From the NCBI GenBank assembly GCA_942491345.1, contig CALOAN010000020.1, forward strand, positions 372,001 through 436,000: a stretch of DNA of 64,000 nucleotides, given 5' to 3'. The notes beneath the pieces were generated by a model. It saw only the letters and a list, made by a program, of their open reading frames with translations, was not told the DNA's origin and ran no database searches. The stretch is from JAHEEL01 sp942491345 (GTDB lineage Bacteria > Actinomycetota > Acidimicrobiia > Spongiisociales > UBA5794). The translations under genes and the position numbers were made by a program. Shown piece by piece: positions 26,195 through 34,414 of the stretch (the stretch's first letter is position 1; every line of letters begins with the position of its first letter).

Positions 26195-27246
26195 CCGATC
26201 GAATCGTCCGGCGCCTCCTCGAGTCCGACGTCCCGCTCGAGCGAGGGGCGTTGACGGCCGCCGCTTCGGTGCTGATCCCCGAAGTGGCGCCACTTGCCGG
26301 CACGGATGAGATCACTGACGCAGTCGACGCTCTGGCAGGTCTTGGACCGGTAGAGCGCCTCCTGCGTGACCCCGAGATCACGGACGTGCTGGTGAACGGC
26401 CCCAAGGAGGTGTGGGTTGAGCGCCACGGCAGGCTCGAGCGGAGCGAGGTTGCCTTCGTCGACGACCGGGCGATTGTTGCCGCCGTCGAGCGAGTCATCG
26501 CTCCACTCGGGCTTCGAATCGACCGGGCCAGTCCGGCGGTTGACGCCCGTCTCGCAGATGGGTCCCGGCTCCACGCCGTGATCCCTCCTGCATCCGTTGA
26601 CGGCCCAGTCGTCGCGGTACGCCGATTCTCCGAGGCGGTGACGGATCTCGAGGTCCTCGTTGAGCACGGCGGTATCTCGAGCAGCGGAGCCGAGCTACTG
26701 CGAACGGCGGTCTTGGACCGATTGAACTTGCTGATCGCCGGCGGTACGGGAGCTGGAAAGACGACGCTGCTGAACGTGTTGTCGAAGGAGATCAACCCCT
26801 CCGAACGAACGGTGACGGTCGAGGACGCTGCCGAACTCCGGCTCGAGGGTCACGTCGTCCGTCTCGAAGCTCGCCCGCCCAACCCGGAAGGCGCGGGCGA
26901 GATCACCGTGCGGGCGCTGCTGCGGCACGCACTCCGTCTCCGGCCCGATCGGATTGTTGTTGGCGAGGTGCGCGGCCCTGAAGCTCTCGACATGATCCAA
27001 GCCATGAGCACAGGTCATGACGGATCGATGTCGACCATCCACGCGAACGGGCCCGAGGAGGCATTGTGGAGGCTCGAGAGTCTCGCAGCAACCGCCGACT
27101 CCGGGGCATCGATCGACACCCTCCGGCGGCAGATACTCTCGGCCGTCGATCGTGTCGTCTTCGTCACCCGCCGGCCGCAGGCACGTGTCGTCTCCTCGAT
27201 CTGCGAAGTAGGCCCGGATGGGGTCGCGGAGGTCTACTCGTGTTGA
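26185..27246 (+). CDS. tadA: Tad pilus assembly ATPase TadA/CpaF
   Basis: Secretion ATPase powering Flp-type pilus assembly, 353 aa. The N-terminal domain (ITDVLVNGPKEVWVERHG) is followed by Walker A AGGTGAGKTTLLN near 191, the Asp box (TVTVEDAAELRL), Walker B region RPDRIVVGEVRGPEALD and His box TGHDGSMSTIHAN. ATG 26185 with GGAGGA just upstream is chosen; the frame is open to 25918, but this is overlap with the previous gene. It lacks the long N-terminal extension of some CpaF proteins. Confidence 0.9.
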   Translation: MGVTDRIVRRLLESDVPLERGALTAAASVLIPEVAPLAGTDEITDAVDALAGLGPVERLLRDPEITDVLVNGPKEVWVERHGRLERSEVAFVDDRAIVAAVERVIAPLGLRIDRASPAVDARLADGSRLHAVIPPASVDGPVVAVRRFSEAVTDLEVLVEHGGISSSGAELLRTAVLDRLNLLIAGGTGAGKTTLLNVLSKEINPSERTVTVEDAAELRLEGHVVRLEARPPNPEGAGEITVRALLRHALRLRPDRIVVGEVRGPEALDMIQAMSTGHDGSMSTIHANGPEEALWRLESLAATADSGASIDTLRRQILSAVDRVVFVTRRPQARVVSSICEVGPDGVAEVYSC

Positions 27247-27917
27247 CGGCGGTGCTCCTCGCTGCCGGTCTGGCCCTCGGCATTCATCCGGCGGTCGTTG
27301 CACTCGCAGCGCTCGCTTCCACGGAACCGAGGCTGGTACTCGCCGGTGCTGTCGTGTGGGGCATCGTCGCAGCTGTTCGCCGCCGCAAGCGCCGGATCAG
27401 CCCGGACGATGAGGCGACCTACTTTCGAGCGCTCTCGGCCGAGCTGCGGGCCGGAGCGTCCTTGCGTGTCGCCATCGGCGAAGCACTGCACCGTGTACCC
27501 GAGCTCTCGTTGGGACCGGCCGTCCGCTACGCCGAGGCGGGCATGCCGATGATTGAGATCGCCGACGCCGTCGAGACGCGGTTCCCCGAGAACGGCCGGT
27601 TGGCTGCTGCCGCGTTCCGGCTCAGCGACTGGTCGGGAGCCCGGGTCGCCGACACGTTCGAGGGACTAGCAGAGCGGGCTGCCGCGTCCGCTGAGCTCGC
27701 CAGGGAACGGAAGGCCGCCACAGCCCAGGCCCGTCTCTCGGCCCTGGTGATCGGGATTGCCCCGGTCGCATTCGCAGCACTCTTGTTCGCAACCGGGCGC
27801 GGCTCGGGACTCGTGGCTCATGGAACGATCGGAGTCGTCGTGCTTGGTGCGGGCCTTGCTCTCGAACTAGTGGGCTTGATCGTCGTCGCGATGATCATGC
27901 GGAGGGCCGAACAGTGA
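27240..27917 (+). CDS. tadB: Tad pilus inner-membrane protein TadB
   Basis: Platform protein of the pilus machine, 225 aa, with a T2SSF-like cytoplasmic domain (YFRALSAELRAGASLRVAIG) between N-terminal and C-terminal hydrophobic helices (LVIGIAPVAFAALLFATG, ALELVGLIVVAMIM). GTG 27240 overlaps the tadA stop by 7 nt. The longer frame back to 27066 lies inside tadA and is rejected. Works with TadC next to it. Confidence 0.82.
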   Translation: MLTAVLLAAGLALGIHPAVVALAALASTEPRLVLAGAVVWGIVAAVRRRKRRISPDDEATYFRALSAELRAGASLRVAIGEALHRVPELSLGPAVRYAEAGMPMIEIADAVETRFPENGRLAAAAFRLSDWSGARVADTFEGLAERAAASAELARERKAATAQARLSALVIGIAPVAFAALLFATGRGSGLVAHGTIGVVVLGAGLALELVGLIVVAMIMRRAEQ

Positions 27918-28495
27918 TGGTGGTTGCCACCCTCGGGCTCTGTCTCGGGGTTTGGCTTGGGAGATGGCGGCTGGTCGCCGTCGCCGCCGGACTCTTGCTC
28001 CTTCTCGCGGCGCCGATCGTCGGCCTTGTATTGCTGCTCGGACTGGGCGCCTGGATGCTCGCCCGCCGTGTACTGCGGCCAAACACCGAAGAGAACGACG
28101 AGGCTCTGCTGGCCGAGCTCGCCGCGTTGGGTCTCACCGCCGGCCTTACGTTCCCTGCGGCAGTCGAAGCGGCGACTGCCGCGGTCCCCGGCGACGAATC
28201 TGTACGCCTGCGCCGGGCAGTCCGACTTCACGCGGAACCCGGGAGCATTCCATCCGAAGATCCCGGATTGTTCGTCGTGGCTCGCCGCGCGCTGACAACA
28301 GGGGCACCGCTCGCTCCCGCTGTATCCGGCTATGCCACAGCCCTCCGCAACGGGCAGCGCTCGCGTCAACTCACCGCCGCTCGCCGCCTTCCGGTGAAGC
28401 TGCTCTTTCCCCTCGCCCTCTTGATCCTCCCCGGCTTCCTGCTGCTCACGGTCGGTCCCGCAGTGCTCGGAAGCCTCGAGCGACTTGGTTTGTGA
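27914..28495 (+). CDS. tadC: Tad pilus inner-membrane protein TadC
   Basis: Second platform protein, 193 aa: two N-terminal helices (WRLVAVAAGLLLLLAAPIVGL), a T2SSF domain (LLAELAALGLTAGLTFPAAV near 58-77) and a C-terminal helix (LFPLALLILPGFLLLTVGPA). GTG start overlaps the tadB stop (GTGA); GTG and ATG codons are adjacent, so the start could be one codon later. Confidence 0.8.
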   Translation: MMVVATLGLCLGVWLGRWRLVAVAAGLLLLLAAPIVGLVLLLGLGAWMLARRVLRPNTEENDEALLAELAALGLTAGLTFPAAVEAATAAVPGDESVRLRRAVRLHAEPGSIPSEDPGLFVVARRALTTGAPLAPAVSGYATALRNGQRSRQLTAARRLPVKLLFPLALLILPGFLLLTVGPAVLGSLERLGL

Positions 28496-28539
28496 CTTCC
28501 CACCGCCCCGGCCGGACGCCGGACTCGAAAGGAACCACC

Positions 28540-28725
28540 ATGCGCCACATCGCCTCCGAGGAACGCGGTCAAGCCACGGCCGAGTACGCGCTCGTGATCG
28601 TCGCTGCCGCCGCTATCGCACTCGCCCTGATCATCTGGGCGACATCAACCGACCTGCTGCCGTCGTTCTTCACAACGGTGCTGAACAAGGTCACGTCAGT
28701 GGCCAAGGGAGCGCCGATCGGGTGA
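28540..28725 (+). CDS. Flp-type pilin, DUF4244-like
   Basis: Major pilin candidate, 61 aa. A short basic leader MRHIASEERGQATAEYAL, with the Glu of the hydrophobic pilin segment (AEYALVIVAAAAIALALIIW), resembles actinobacterial DUF4244/Flp pilins cleaved by a prepilin peptidase. AAAGGA lies 7 nt before ATG 28540. No prepilin peptidase gene is in the window. Its TGA overlaps the GTG of the TadE gene. Confidence 0.8.
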   Translation: MRHIASEERGQATAEYALVIVAAAAIALALIIWATSTDLLPSFFTTVLNKVTSVAKGAPIG

Positions 28726-29081
28726 GCCAGAAGGGAAGCGCGGTTGTCGAGTTTGCACTTGTTGTGCCGATGGTGCTGGCACTCATCCTGGGCCTGGTCG
28801 AGGTTGCGTTGGTTGCTCGTACCCAACTCGAGGTTGTGAATGCTGCCCGCGAAGGCGCCCGTCAAGCGGCGGCCTCGCCGGATCCGGCGGACGCGGTCAA
28901 TGCGGCGCGGAACGCCCTGGGCGGGAACGGTGCGTCGGCACGCGTCTCAGTGCGGCGGCCGGATGTTGTTGGGAGTCTCGCCGAAGTGCGGGTGACCGTG
29001 CCGTATCGCGTCGGCGCACCCCTCTTCGGCGGCGTCGCCGTCGAGATTGCGGCACGAGCTGCCATGCGCGTCGAGCGGTGA
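28722..29081 (+). CDS. tadE: TadE-like pseudopilin
   Basis: A 119-aa minor pilin-like protein: the motif GSAVVEFALVVPMVLALILG has the conserved Glu near residue 10 and one transmembrane helix, then a conserved LEVVNAAREGARQAA helix and a C-terminal beta domain. Start GTG in a GTGA overlap with the pilin gene. Typical of TadE in pilus loci. Confidence 0.84.
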   Translation: MSQKGSAVVEFALVVPMVLALILGLVEVALVARTQLEVVNAAREGARQAAASPDPADAVNAARNALGGNGASARVSVRRPDVVGSLAEVRVTVPYRVGAPLFGGVAVEIAARAAMRVER

Positions 29082-29470
29082 CCTGCGAGCGAGGTTCGGC
29101 GGCCATCCTGCTACTGGCTGTCGCCGGCCTAGTGGTGGTCTTGACGATCGCCGTCGCTGATGTTGGGCTCGCACTCGCAGCGCGTCTTCAGGCCGCCGCG
29201 GCAGCCGACGCGGCGGCGCTTGGTGCCGCTCCTGTCACGTTTCGTCCCTTCGGCGCCACGGGAAGTCCGGCGACCGAAGCCGGCCGGCTGGCTGCGGCGA
29301 ACGGTTCGGTGTTGACATCCTGCCGCTGCCCGATCGACCGGAGCTGGCGATCCCGCGTGGTTGAGGTCGCGGTCGAACGTCGGGTGAGCCTGCTCGGCCT
29401 CGGATCGACAACCGTGCACGCCTCGAGCAAGGCCGAGTTCGACCCCACGAAGCTGTTGGGAGATCCGTAG
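29078..29470 (+). CDS. TadE/TadG-like pilus protein (Rv3654c type)
   Basis: A 130-aa protein with GSAAILLLAVAGLVVVLTIA near the N-terminus, one membrane helix, then LALAARLQAAAAADAAALG, the pattern of the short TadG-like proteins that end actinobacterial tad operons. An internal pair of cysteines (VLTSCRCPIDR) could form a disulfide outside the cell. GTG start overlaps the tadE stop. Last gene of the pilus operon, converging on the LCP gene. Confidence 0.75.
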   Translation: MTCERGSAAILLLAVAGLVVVLTIAVADVGLALAARLQAAAAADAAALGAAPVTFRPFGATGSPATEAGRLAAANGSVLTSCRCPIDRSWRSRVVEVAVERRVSLLGLGSTTVHASSKAEFDPTKLLGDP

Positions 29471-29615
29471 CGGCGCGCTGCCATCCGCCGGCTGGAGACG
29501 CAACACCGTCTCATCCTCGCGACTCGGGCTCCCAGGCCGCCCCTCTGCGACCGGACTTTCGTCCGGCCGCGTCTGCCCCACTTCCTGGTGGAGACGAAGA
29601 GAGGGTCTTGTCTTG
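29471..29615. other. Convergent intergenic region with strong hairpins
   Basis: Between tadG and the LCP gene, both ending here, are two perfect hairpins: GAGACG-N6-CGTCTC (29495-29512) and CCGGAC-TTTC-GTCCGG (29551-29566). The second has a GAAA tetraloop when read on the minus strand. Further GC-rich self-complementary stretches (GGGCTCCC at 29526-29533) lie between. This could be a bidirectional terminator or a structured RNA; no gene starts here. Confidence 0.5.
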
Positions 29616-30851
29616 CTACCCGCTGCTTGCTACTTCGACCAACCCATCGTCTCTCAGGTCGTCCAGCATCTCGTCGGCTTCGGGCGTGAGCCTCACAACC
29701 GAAGCCGACCCGGCCCAGCCGGGATTACCCGGGAGGACGATGTTGTCGATGGCCTCGGGATCGAGGGTGTGGACGGCCGCGCCGAGCTGGATGAGATCGG
29801 TGGGGGTAAGGCTCGTCCACGTGTAGTCGAGGAGGAGCTTCACGATCTCGGGCGTATCGACGATGTCGTTCATCTGGAGCAGGTGCAGCACGGCCAACAT
29901 GACCAAGCCCTGGTTGGCCGACCGGGTGAGGTCACCGCCCGGGATCCCCTTGCGAGTTCTGGAGTATTCGAGCGCTCGCTGCGGAGAAAGCGTCTGTTCC
30001 CCTGCCGGCCATCCGTTCCACCACGCCTGGTTTGGGATCGCCCTCGGGAGGTCGATCGGGAGGTAGCCGACCTTTCCCATCAGGTCTTCGAATCCCTCGA
30101 ATCCCGTTACGACGTAACCCTCGACCGGAAGGTCCCAGGTGTCGACAACCTGGTCGACCATGACCTGCGGCCCGCGGCCCGACATCAGAGATGAGAACTT
30201 CATGGTGCCGTGCTTCGTCGATACCCAGCTGTCTCGTGGGAATCCGAGGATTGTTCCTGTCCCTTGGGAGGGGTTCGCCGTGAGGAGGTGGATGCTGTCG
30301 GCGCGGTGAGTCTGCTGGTTGGTTCCCACCCGAGCATCGGAGCCGATGACCATGACGACGCGCGGCTCATCGCCGTACCACGCAGCGTCGTTGGCTGGGC
30401 GGGCTCCGACGATCTGCCAACCGGAGCCTTCGTCTGCCGCAAGGAGCACGTCACCACCCTCCGTCAGGACAACACCAACCTCCCCGCCTTCAACCTCTGC
30501 TGTGGTGCCGGTGACTTCGACATCATCAGTCGTTGCGATCGGATGGTTCGCGAGGTGAGCCTCGAGTCCTTTCGGAATCTTGGGCGGGTGGTTGCGATCG
30601 TCGATCTGCCACGAAAGGAAGGTCGCCACAACGGCGAGGAGGTCGTCTTGGAGCTCGCCTTCGACCTGGACGCGAATGACCGGTTCCGTGGTGGTGGTTG
30701 TGGAACTCGACGCGGCGGCGATCGGCGGTGTGGTGGTCGTGGTCGTGGTCGGCAGCGTGGTTTCGGGCGTCTCAGCGGCGCTCGGCGAGCATGACACGGC
30801 GACGAGGCCCGAGACCAGGAGGAGGTTCATGACGGGAAGGATTCGTTTCAC
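29616..30851 (-). CDS. LytR-CpsA-Psr (LCP) family lipoprotein
   Basis: LCP enzymes attach cell-wall polymers to peptidoglycan. The 411-aa product starts with a lipoprotein signal (LLLVSGLVAVSC), a Thr/Pro linker of about 40 residues, then an approximately 100-aa N-terminal domain. The LCP domain shows MVIGSDARVG, HRADSIHLL, GFPRDSWV and the Arg motif SRTRKGIPGGDLTRSANQ. A membrane helix is replaced by lipid anchoring. GTG 30851 lies 8 nt after a TACGAT box (30865-30860), suggesting a leaderless message. The last codons fall in a GTAGCAAG-containing stretch similar to one at cydC. Confidence 0.82.
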   Translation of the reverse strand: MKRILPVMNLLLVSGLVAVSCSPSAAETPETTLPTTTTTTTPPIAAASSSTTTTTEPVIRVQVEGELQDDLLAVVATFLSWQIDDRNHPPKIPKGLEAHLANHPIATTDDVEVTGTTAEVEGGEVGVVLTEGGDVLLAADEGSGWQIVGARPANDAAWYGDEPRVVMVIGSDARVGTNQQTHRADSIHLLTANPSQGTGTILGFPRDSWVSTKHGTMKFSSLMSGRGPQVMVDQVVDTWDLPVEGYVVTGFEGFEDLMGKVGYLPIDLPRAIPNQAWWNGWPAGEQTLSPQRALEYSRTRKGIPGGDLTRSANQGLVMLAVLHLLQMNDIVDTPEIVKLLLDYTWTSLTPTDLIQLGAAVHTLDPEAIDNIVLPGNPGWAGSASVVRLTPEADEMLDDLRDDGLVEVASSG

Positions 30852-30958
30852 GGTCGAAGATCGTACGGCGGATGTCGAGCTGCGTGGCGGATCTCGCGAC
30901 GTATCGAGGGTTCACGGTCCCGTGCCGGCGGGACAATCGGAGCCTCCTTTGGCGAAAC

Positions 30959-30964
30959 TATAAT
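30959..30964 (+). promoter_or_regulatory. hppA -10 box TATAAT
   Basis: A perfect TATAAT, the only one noted in the window, 34 nt before the hppA GTG. Leader of about 28 nt includes GGGAG 6 nt before the start. A convincing -35 is missing. Confidence 0.5.
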
Positions 30965-30998
30965 TCCCGGGTTCCATTCGCCGATCCTGGGAGATTCT

Positions 30999-33107
30999 GT
31001 GAGCCAGCCGGATCTGTGGCTTTATGTGGCCGCATTCATGGGGGCCGCCGCCCTCGTCCTTGCGTTCTTCTACGCCCGCCAAGTGACGTCCGCCGATCCC
31101 GGCAGCGAGGTGATGGTGGATCTCATGGGAGCCATTCGCAAGGGTTCGATGGCATTCCTGAAGCGCGAATACCGAGCTGTGGCAATCTTCGTCGCCATCC
31201 TTGCGACGCTGATCCTCATATTCCTTCCCTGGGGTCGTCCATGGGGAGCCGTTGCCTACGTGTTTGGTGCCCTGCTCTCGGCGACGGCCGGCTTCATTGG
31301 AATGCGGATCGCAACTGCGGCCAACGCGCGAACTGCCGAAGGAGCACGGCGGGGTGGCATCAAGGTTGCCCTTCCCATCGCGTTCCGCGGCGGGGCCGTC
31401 ATGGGGTTCACCGTCGCCGGTCTTGGGCTGCTCGGATTCTCGCTCGGCGTGTGGCTGTTCAAGGAGATTCTCGATCTCGACGACTGGGTAGCCGTTGTGA
31501 CGGCTATTGCCCTTGGAGGATCCTCGATCGCTCTGTTCTCCCGCGTCGGCGGCGGGATCTACACGAAGGCCGCCGACGTCGGAGCCGACCTGGTCGGCAA
31601 GGTTGAAGCCGGGATCCCCGAGGATGATCCCCGCAACCCGGCCACGATCGCCGACAACGTTGGCGACAACGTCGGAGATGTTGCGGGTATGGGCGCCGAC
31701 CTCTTCGAATCGTATGTGGGATCACTCGTGGCACCGATCTCGTTCGCCGTACTGGTGTTCGGCGTCGCCGGCGAGGCTTTCACGATGCAGGCTGTCTTCT
31801 ACCCGCTGATGATCGCCTCCATCGGGATGCTCGCCTCGATCATCGGTTCGTTGCTCGTGCGCCCAGGCAAGGCCAGCCTCGCCGCAACCCTCGAACGTGG
31901 AACGTGGGCTGCCGCGGGGCTGACGGTCATCGGAGTTGGAGCGCTGACCCCCTTGATGTTCGGTGGAATCGAAGGTGTGAAGAACTACTGGGGGTTCTTC
32001 CTCGCAGTGCTTGTCGGCCTCGTTGTTGGCATCGTCATCGGCCGCATCTCGATGTGGTTCACGTCGGATGAACACAAGGTCGTAAAAGAGATCGCCCGCC
32101 AAGCTCAAACCGGACCGGCGACCGTTGTTCTCGCGGGAATCTCCGAGGGCATGAAGTCCGCCGCATACTCCGTGATCGTGGTCGCCTTCGGTATGGGAGC
32201 AGCCTTCTGGGCCGGTGACTGGGCCGTGGACGGGGGCGGTATCTACGGCGTGGCAATCGCGGCGATCGGTGTGCTGGCAACGCTCGGTATCACGGTCTCG
32301 GTCGACGCCTACGGTCCCATCGCAGACAACGCAGGCGGGATTGCCGAGATGGCGCATCTGCCGCCGGAGGTTCGCGAGACAACCGATGCACTCGATGCGC
32401 TGGGCAACACCACCGCCGCAATCGCGAAGGGCTTCGCGATCGGTTCTGCTGCCGTCACGGCGCTCGCGCTGTTCTTCACATTCATCCAGTCGGTGAATGT
32501 CGAACTGACCAAAGCCGGCAAGGACACCATCGAGGCTCTCGACATCCTCAGCATCTGGGTGATTGTCGGTATCTTCATCGGCGGGATGTTCCCGTATCTG
32601 TTTGCAGCACAGACGATCCAGGCGGTCGGCCGTGCCGCCAATCAGATGATCGAGGAAGTGCGCCGCCAGTTCCGTGAGATCCCTGGACTGCGTGAAGGGC
32701 ATCCCGACGCCAAGCCGGAGTACGAGAAGTGCGTCGATATCTCGACACAAGCAGCCCTTCGAGAAATGATCCTCCCGGGTGCCCTCGCTGTTGCGCTGCC
32801 TCTCGTTGTCGGATTCATCAGTCTCGAGATGCTCGGCGGTTTGCTCGCCGGAGCGCTGATCTCAGGCTTCCTGTTGGCCATCTACATGGCGAACGCAGGT
32901 GGTGCCTGGGACAACGCAAAGAAGTTCATCGAAGCCGGTGCCTTTGGCGGCAAGGGCTCTGAAGCGCACAAGGCTGCGGTCGTCGGTGACACGGTCGGTG
33001 ATCCGTTCAAAGACACGTCGGGTCCGGCGATGAACATCGTTATCAAGGTGATGACGATCGTCTCTCTGATCTTCGCATCGGCGTTCGTGACCTACGGCTT
33101 GTTCTAG
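30999..33107 (+). CDS. hppA: Membrane-bound ion-pumping pyrophosphatase
   Basis: Couples PPi hydrolysis to H+ (or Na+) transport across the membrane. The 702-aa protein has about 16 helices and the substrate motifs GGIYTKAADVGADLVGKVE, DNVGDNVGDVAGMGADLFES and the C-terminal GDTVGDPFKDTSGPA. The residue that distinguishes the two subclasses is Ala in GNTTAAIAKG, the K+-dependent form; K+-independent enzymes have Lys (GNTTKA). GTG start with GGGAG upstream. Monocistronic, divergent from the LCP gene. Confidence 0.95.
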   Translation: MSQPDLWLYVAAFMGAAALVLAFFYARQVTSADPGSEVMVDLMGAIRKGSMAFLKREYRAVAIFVAILATLILIFLPWGRPWGAVAYVFGALLSATAGFIGMRIATAANARTAEGARRGGIKVALPIAFRGGAVMGFTVAGLGLLGFSLGVWLFKEILDLDDWVAVVTAIALGGSSIALFSRVGGGIYTKAADVGADLVGKVEAGIPEDDPRNPATIADNVGDNVGDVAGMGADLFESYVGSLVAPISFAVLVFGVAGEAFTMQAVFYPLMIASIGMLASIIGSLLVRPGKASLAATLERGTWAAAGLTVIGVGALTPLMFGGIEGVKNYWGFFLAVLVGLVVGIVIGRISMWFTSDEHKVVKEIARQAQTGPATVVLAGISEGMKSAAYSVIVVAFGMGAAFWAGDWAVDGGGIYGVAIAAIGVLATLGITVSVDAYGPIADNAGGIAEMAHLPPEVRETTDALDALGNTTAAIAKGFAIGSAAVTALALFFTFIQSVNVELTKAGKDTIEALDILSIWVIVGIFIGGMFPYLFAAQTIQAVGRAANQMIEEVRRQFREIPGLREGHPDAKPEYEKCVDISTQAALREMILPGALAVALPLVVGFISLEMLGGLLAGALISGFLLAIYMANAGGAWDNAKKFIEAGAFGGKGSEAHKAAVVGDTVGDPFKDTSGPAMNIVIKVMTIVSLIFASAFVTYGLF

Positions 33108-33120
33108 GCGGTCGTCCGCC

Positions 33121-33141
33121 CTCCGTTCGAGCAGAACGGAG
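33121..33141 (+). terminator. Hairpin terminator after hppA
   Basis: CTCCGTTC-N5-GAACGGAG, perfect 8-bp stem 13 nt past the hppA stop. No U-tract follows. It includes the GTG that would be the furthest-upstream start of the next gene. Confidence 0.6.
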
Positions 33142-34412
33142 TGCGGCCTGCCGAAACGCGGTGGCGTCCTACCCTACGGGCGATCCACGCAGGGGGCTCT
33201 CTGGCTCGCACCATCACACTTGTTCGCCATGGCGAGACCGTCAGCAACGTCTCGGGGCGCTGGCAGGGCCAATCCGACTCGCCGCTGAGCGATCGCGGCC
33301 GACTCCAGGTCGAGCGCCTCGGCCGGCGTATGGCCGGTCGCGACACCGCCTTGCTTGTGACGTCAGATCTCGGCCGGACTCGGGCAACTGGTGCGTCGAT
33401 CGGCAACGGGGAGCCCCTCTCGGACTGGCGCGAGTATGACCTCGGAGCGTGGGACGGGCTGCGGCCTGCGGAGATCCGTCGACGGTACCCCGACATCACG
33501 AGCGGGCGGTTCGGCTCCGGTGACTTCCAACCCGAGGGGGGTGAACGATTCTCCGGTTTCACGGAACGTGTCCGGGGCGCATTCGAAGCGCTCGCGTCGC
33601 GGATCGACGACGGCCAGGAGGCGATCGCGGTGACCCACGGCGGTGTGATCCAGACGATCGTGGGATCAATCATCGGCGCCGCCGACCAATCGGTGATGCT
33701 TGTTCCCTCGAACGCTTCACTGACGACCGTCCGTCTGCATGACGATCGAGCTGAGGTGTTTTCGCTCAACGACGATCTACACCTCAATGGTGACGTCGCC
33801 CGCCCGTCGGGGACCCGTCTTCGGTTCATCCGCCACGGTGAAACGGAAGCGAATCTCGAGCACCGTTGGTGGGGGAGAGGCGAGTCGCAGCTGTCCGACG
33901 AGGGACGGCGCCAGGCGAGTGCGCTCGCTCAGGCAGTTGGCGCATATGACGCCCTTGCTTCATCTCCGTCGGCGCGTGCTCGCGAGACGGCCGCCGCCGT
34001 TGCGAGAGACGATGACACGATCCGGATCGTCGATGATCTCGTAGAGATGCACTTCGGCGAATGGGAGGGACTCACCGGCGCCGAAGCACAGGCGACCGAC
34101 CCGGAGGCGTTCCGCAGAATCTTCGAAGAGGGACGTGACGAACCACGCGGCAGCACCGGCGAGACCTTTGCCCGTGCCGGCGAACGGCTCGAATCCGCAG
34201 CGGCAACGCTTGCCGAGGACGAGGGGGGCACCGTCGCCGTCTTCACACACGGGGGAGTCACGAGAGCGTACGTCGCGCGACTCCTCGGCATCTCGTTCCC
34301 GAATCGAGACGTGCTCCCCATTCCGCGAAATACGGCCCACAGCGAAATCATCTACGGCGGATCGGGCCCTCGCATCTCGTCATACAACGTCGCCGCACAT
34401 CTGGGAGACTGA
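33141..34412 (+). CDS. Two-domain histidine phosphatase (phosphoglycerate mutase-like)
   Basis: Up to 423 aa with two tandem histidine-phosphatase domains. Each has its own RHGET nucleophile (LVRHGETVSN near 27 and FIRHGETEAN near 231) and its own second histidine (AVTHGGVIQTIV and VFTHGGVTRAYV). Substrates could be phospho-sugars or nucleotide-type phosphates. The start is uncertain: GTG 33141 lies in the hppA terminator stem, so translation more likely begins shortly before ARTITLVRHGE (about 33200) at a non-ATG codon. The next gene starts 2 nt after its stop. Confidence 0.8.
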   Translation: MRPAETRWRPTLRAIHAGGSLARTITLVRHGETVSNVSGRWQGQSDSPLSDRGRLQVERLGRRMAGRDTALLVTSDLGRTRATGASIGNGEPLSDWREYDLGAWDGLRPAEIRRRYPDITSGRFGSGDFQPEGGERFSGFTERVRGAFEALASRIDDGQEAIAVTHGGVIQTIVGSIIGAADQSVMLVPSNASLTTVRLHDDRAEVFSLNDDLHLNGDVARPSGTRLRFIRHGETEANLEHRWWGRGESQLSDEGRRQASALAQAVGAYDALASSPSARARETAAAVARDDDTIRIVDDLVEMHFGEWEGLTGAEAQATDPEAFRRIFEEGRDEPRGSTGETFARAGERLESAAATLAEDEGGTVAVFTHGGVTRAYVARLLGISFPNRDVLPIPRNTAHSEIIYGGSGPRISSYNVAAHLGD

Positions 34413-34414
34413 CG

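Noticed and set aside
25233..26795. 520-residue minus-strand frame opposite the tad genes
   Set aside because: Rich in Arg, Ser and Pro with no motif; antisense to tadA and the HAD gene, an artefact of high GC third positions.
29471..29615. c-di-GMP-I riboswitch
   Set aside because: Resemblance is partial, and no coding start lies downstream on either strand; kept only as a low-weight idea to test.
33141..33200. GTG 33141 as the sure start of the histidine phosphatase
   Set aside because: It lies in the 3' arm of the hppA terminator hairpin; a start nearer 33200 is more likely but cannot be fixed.
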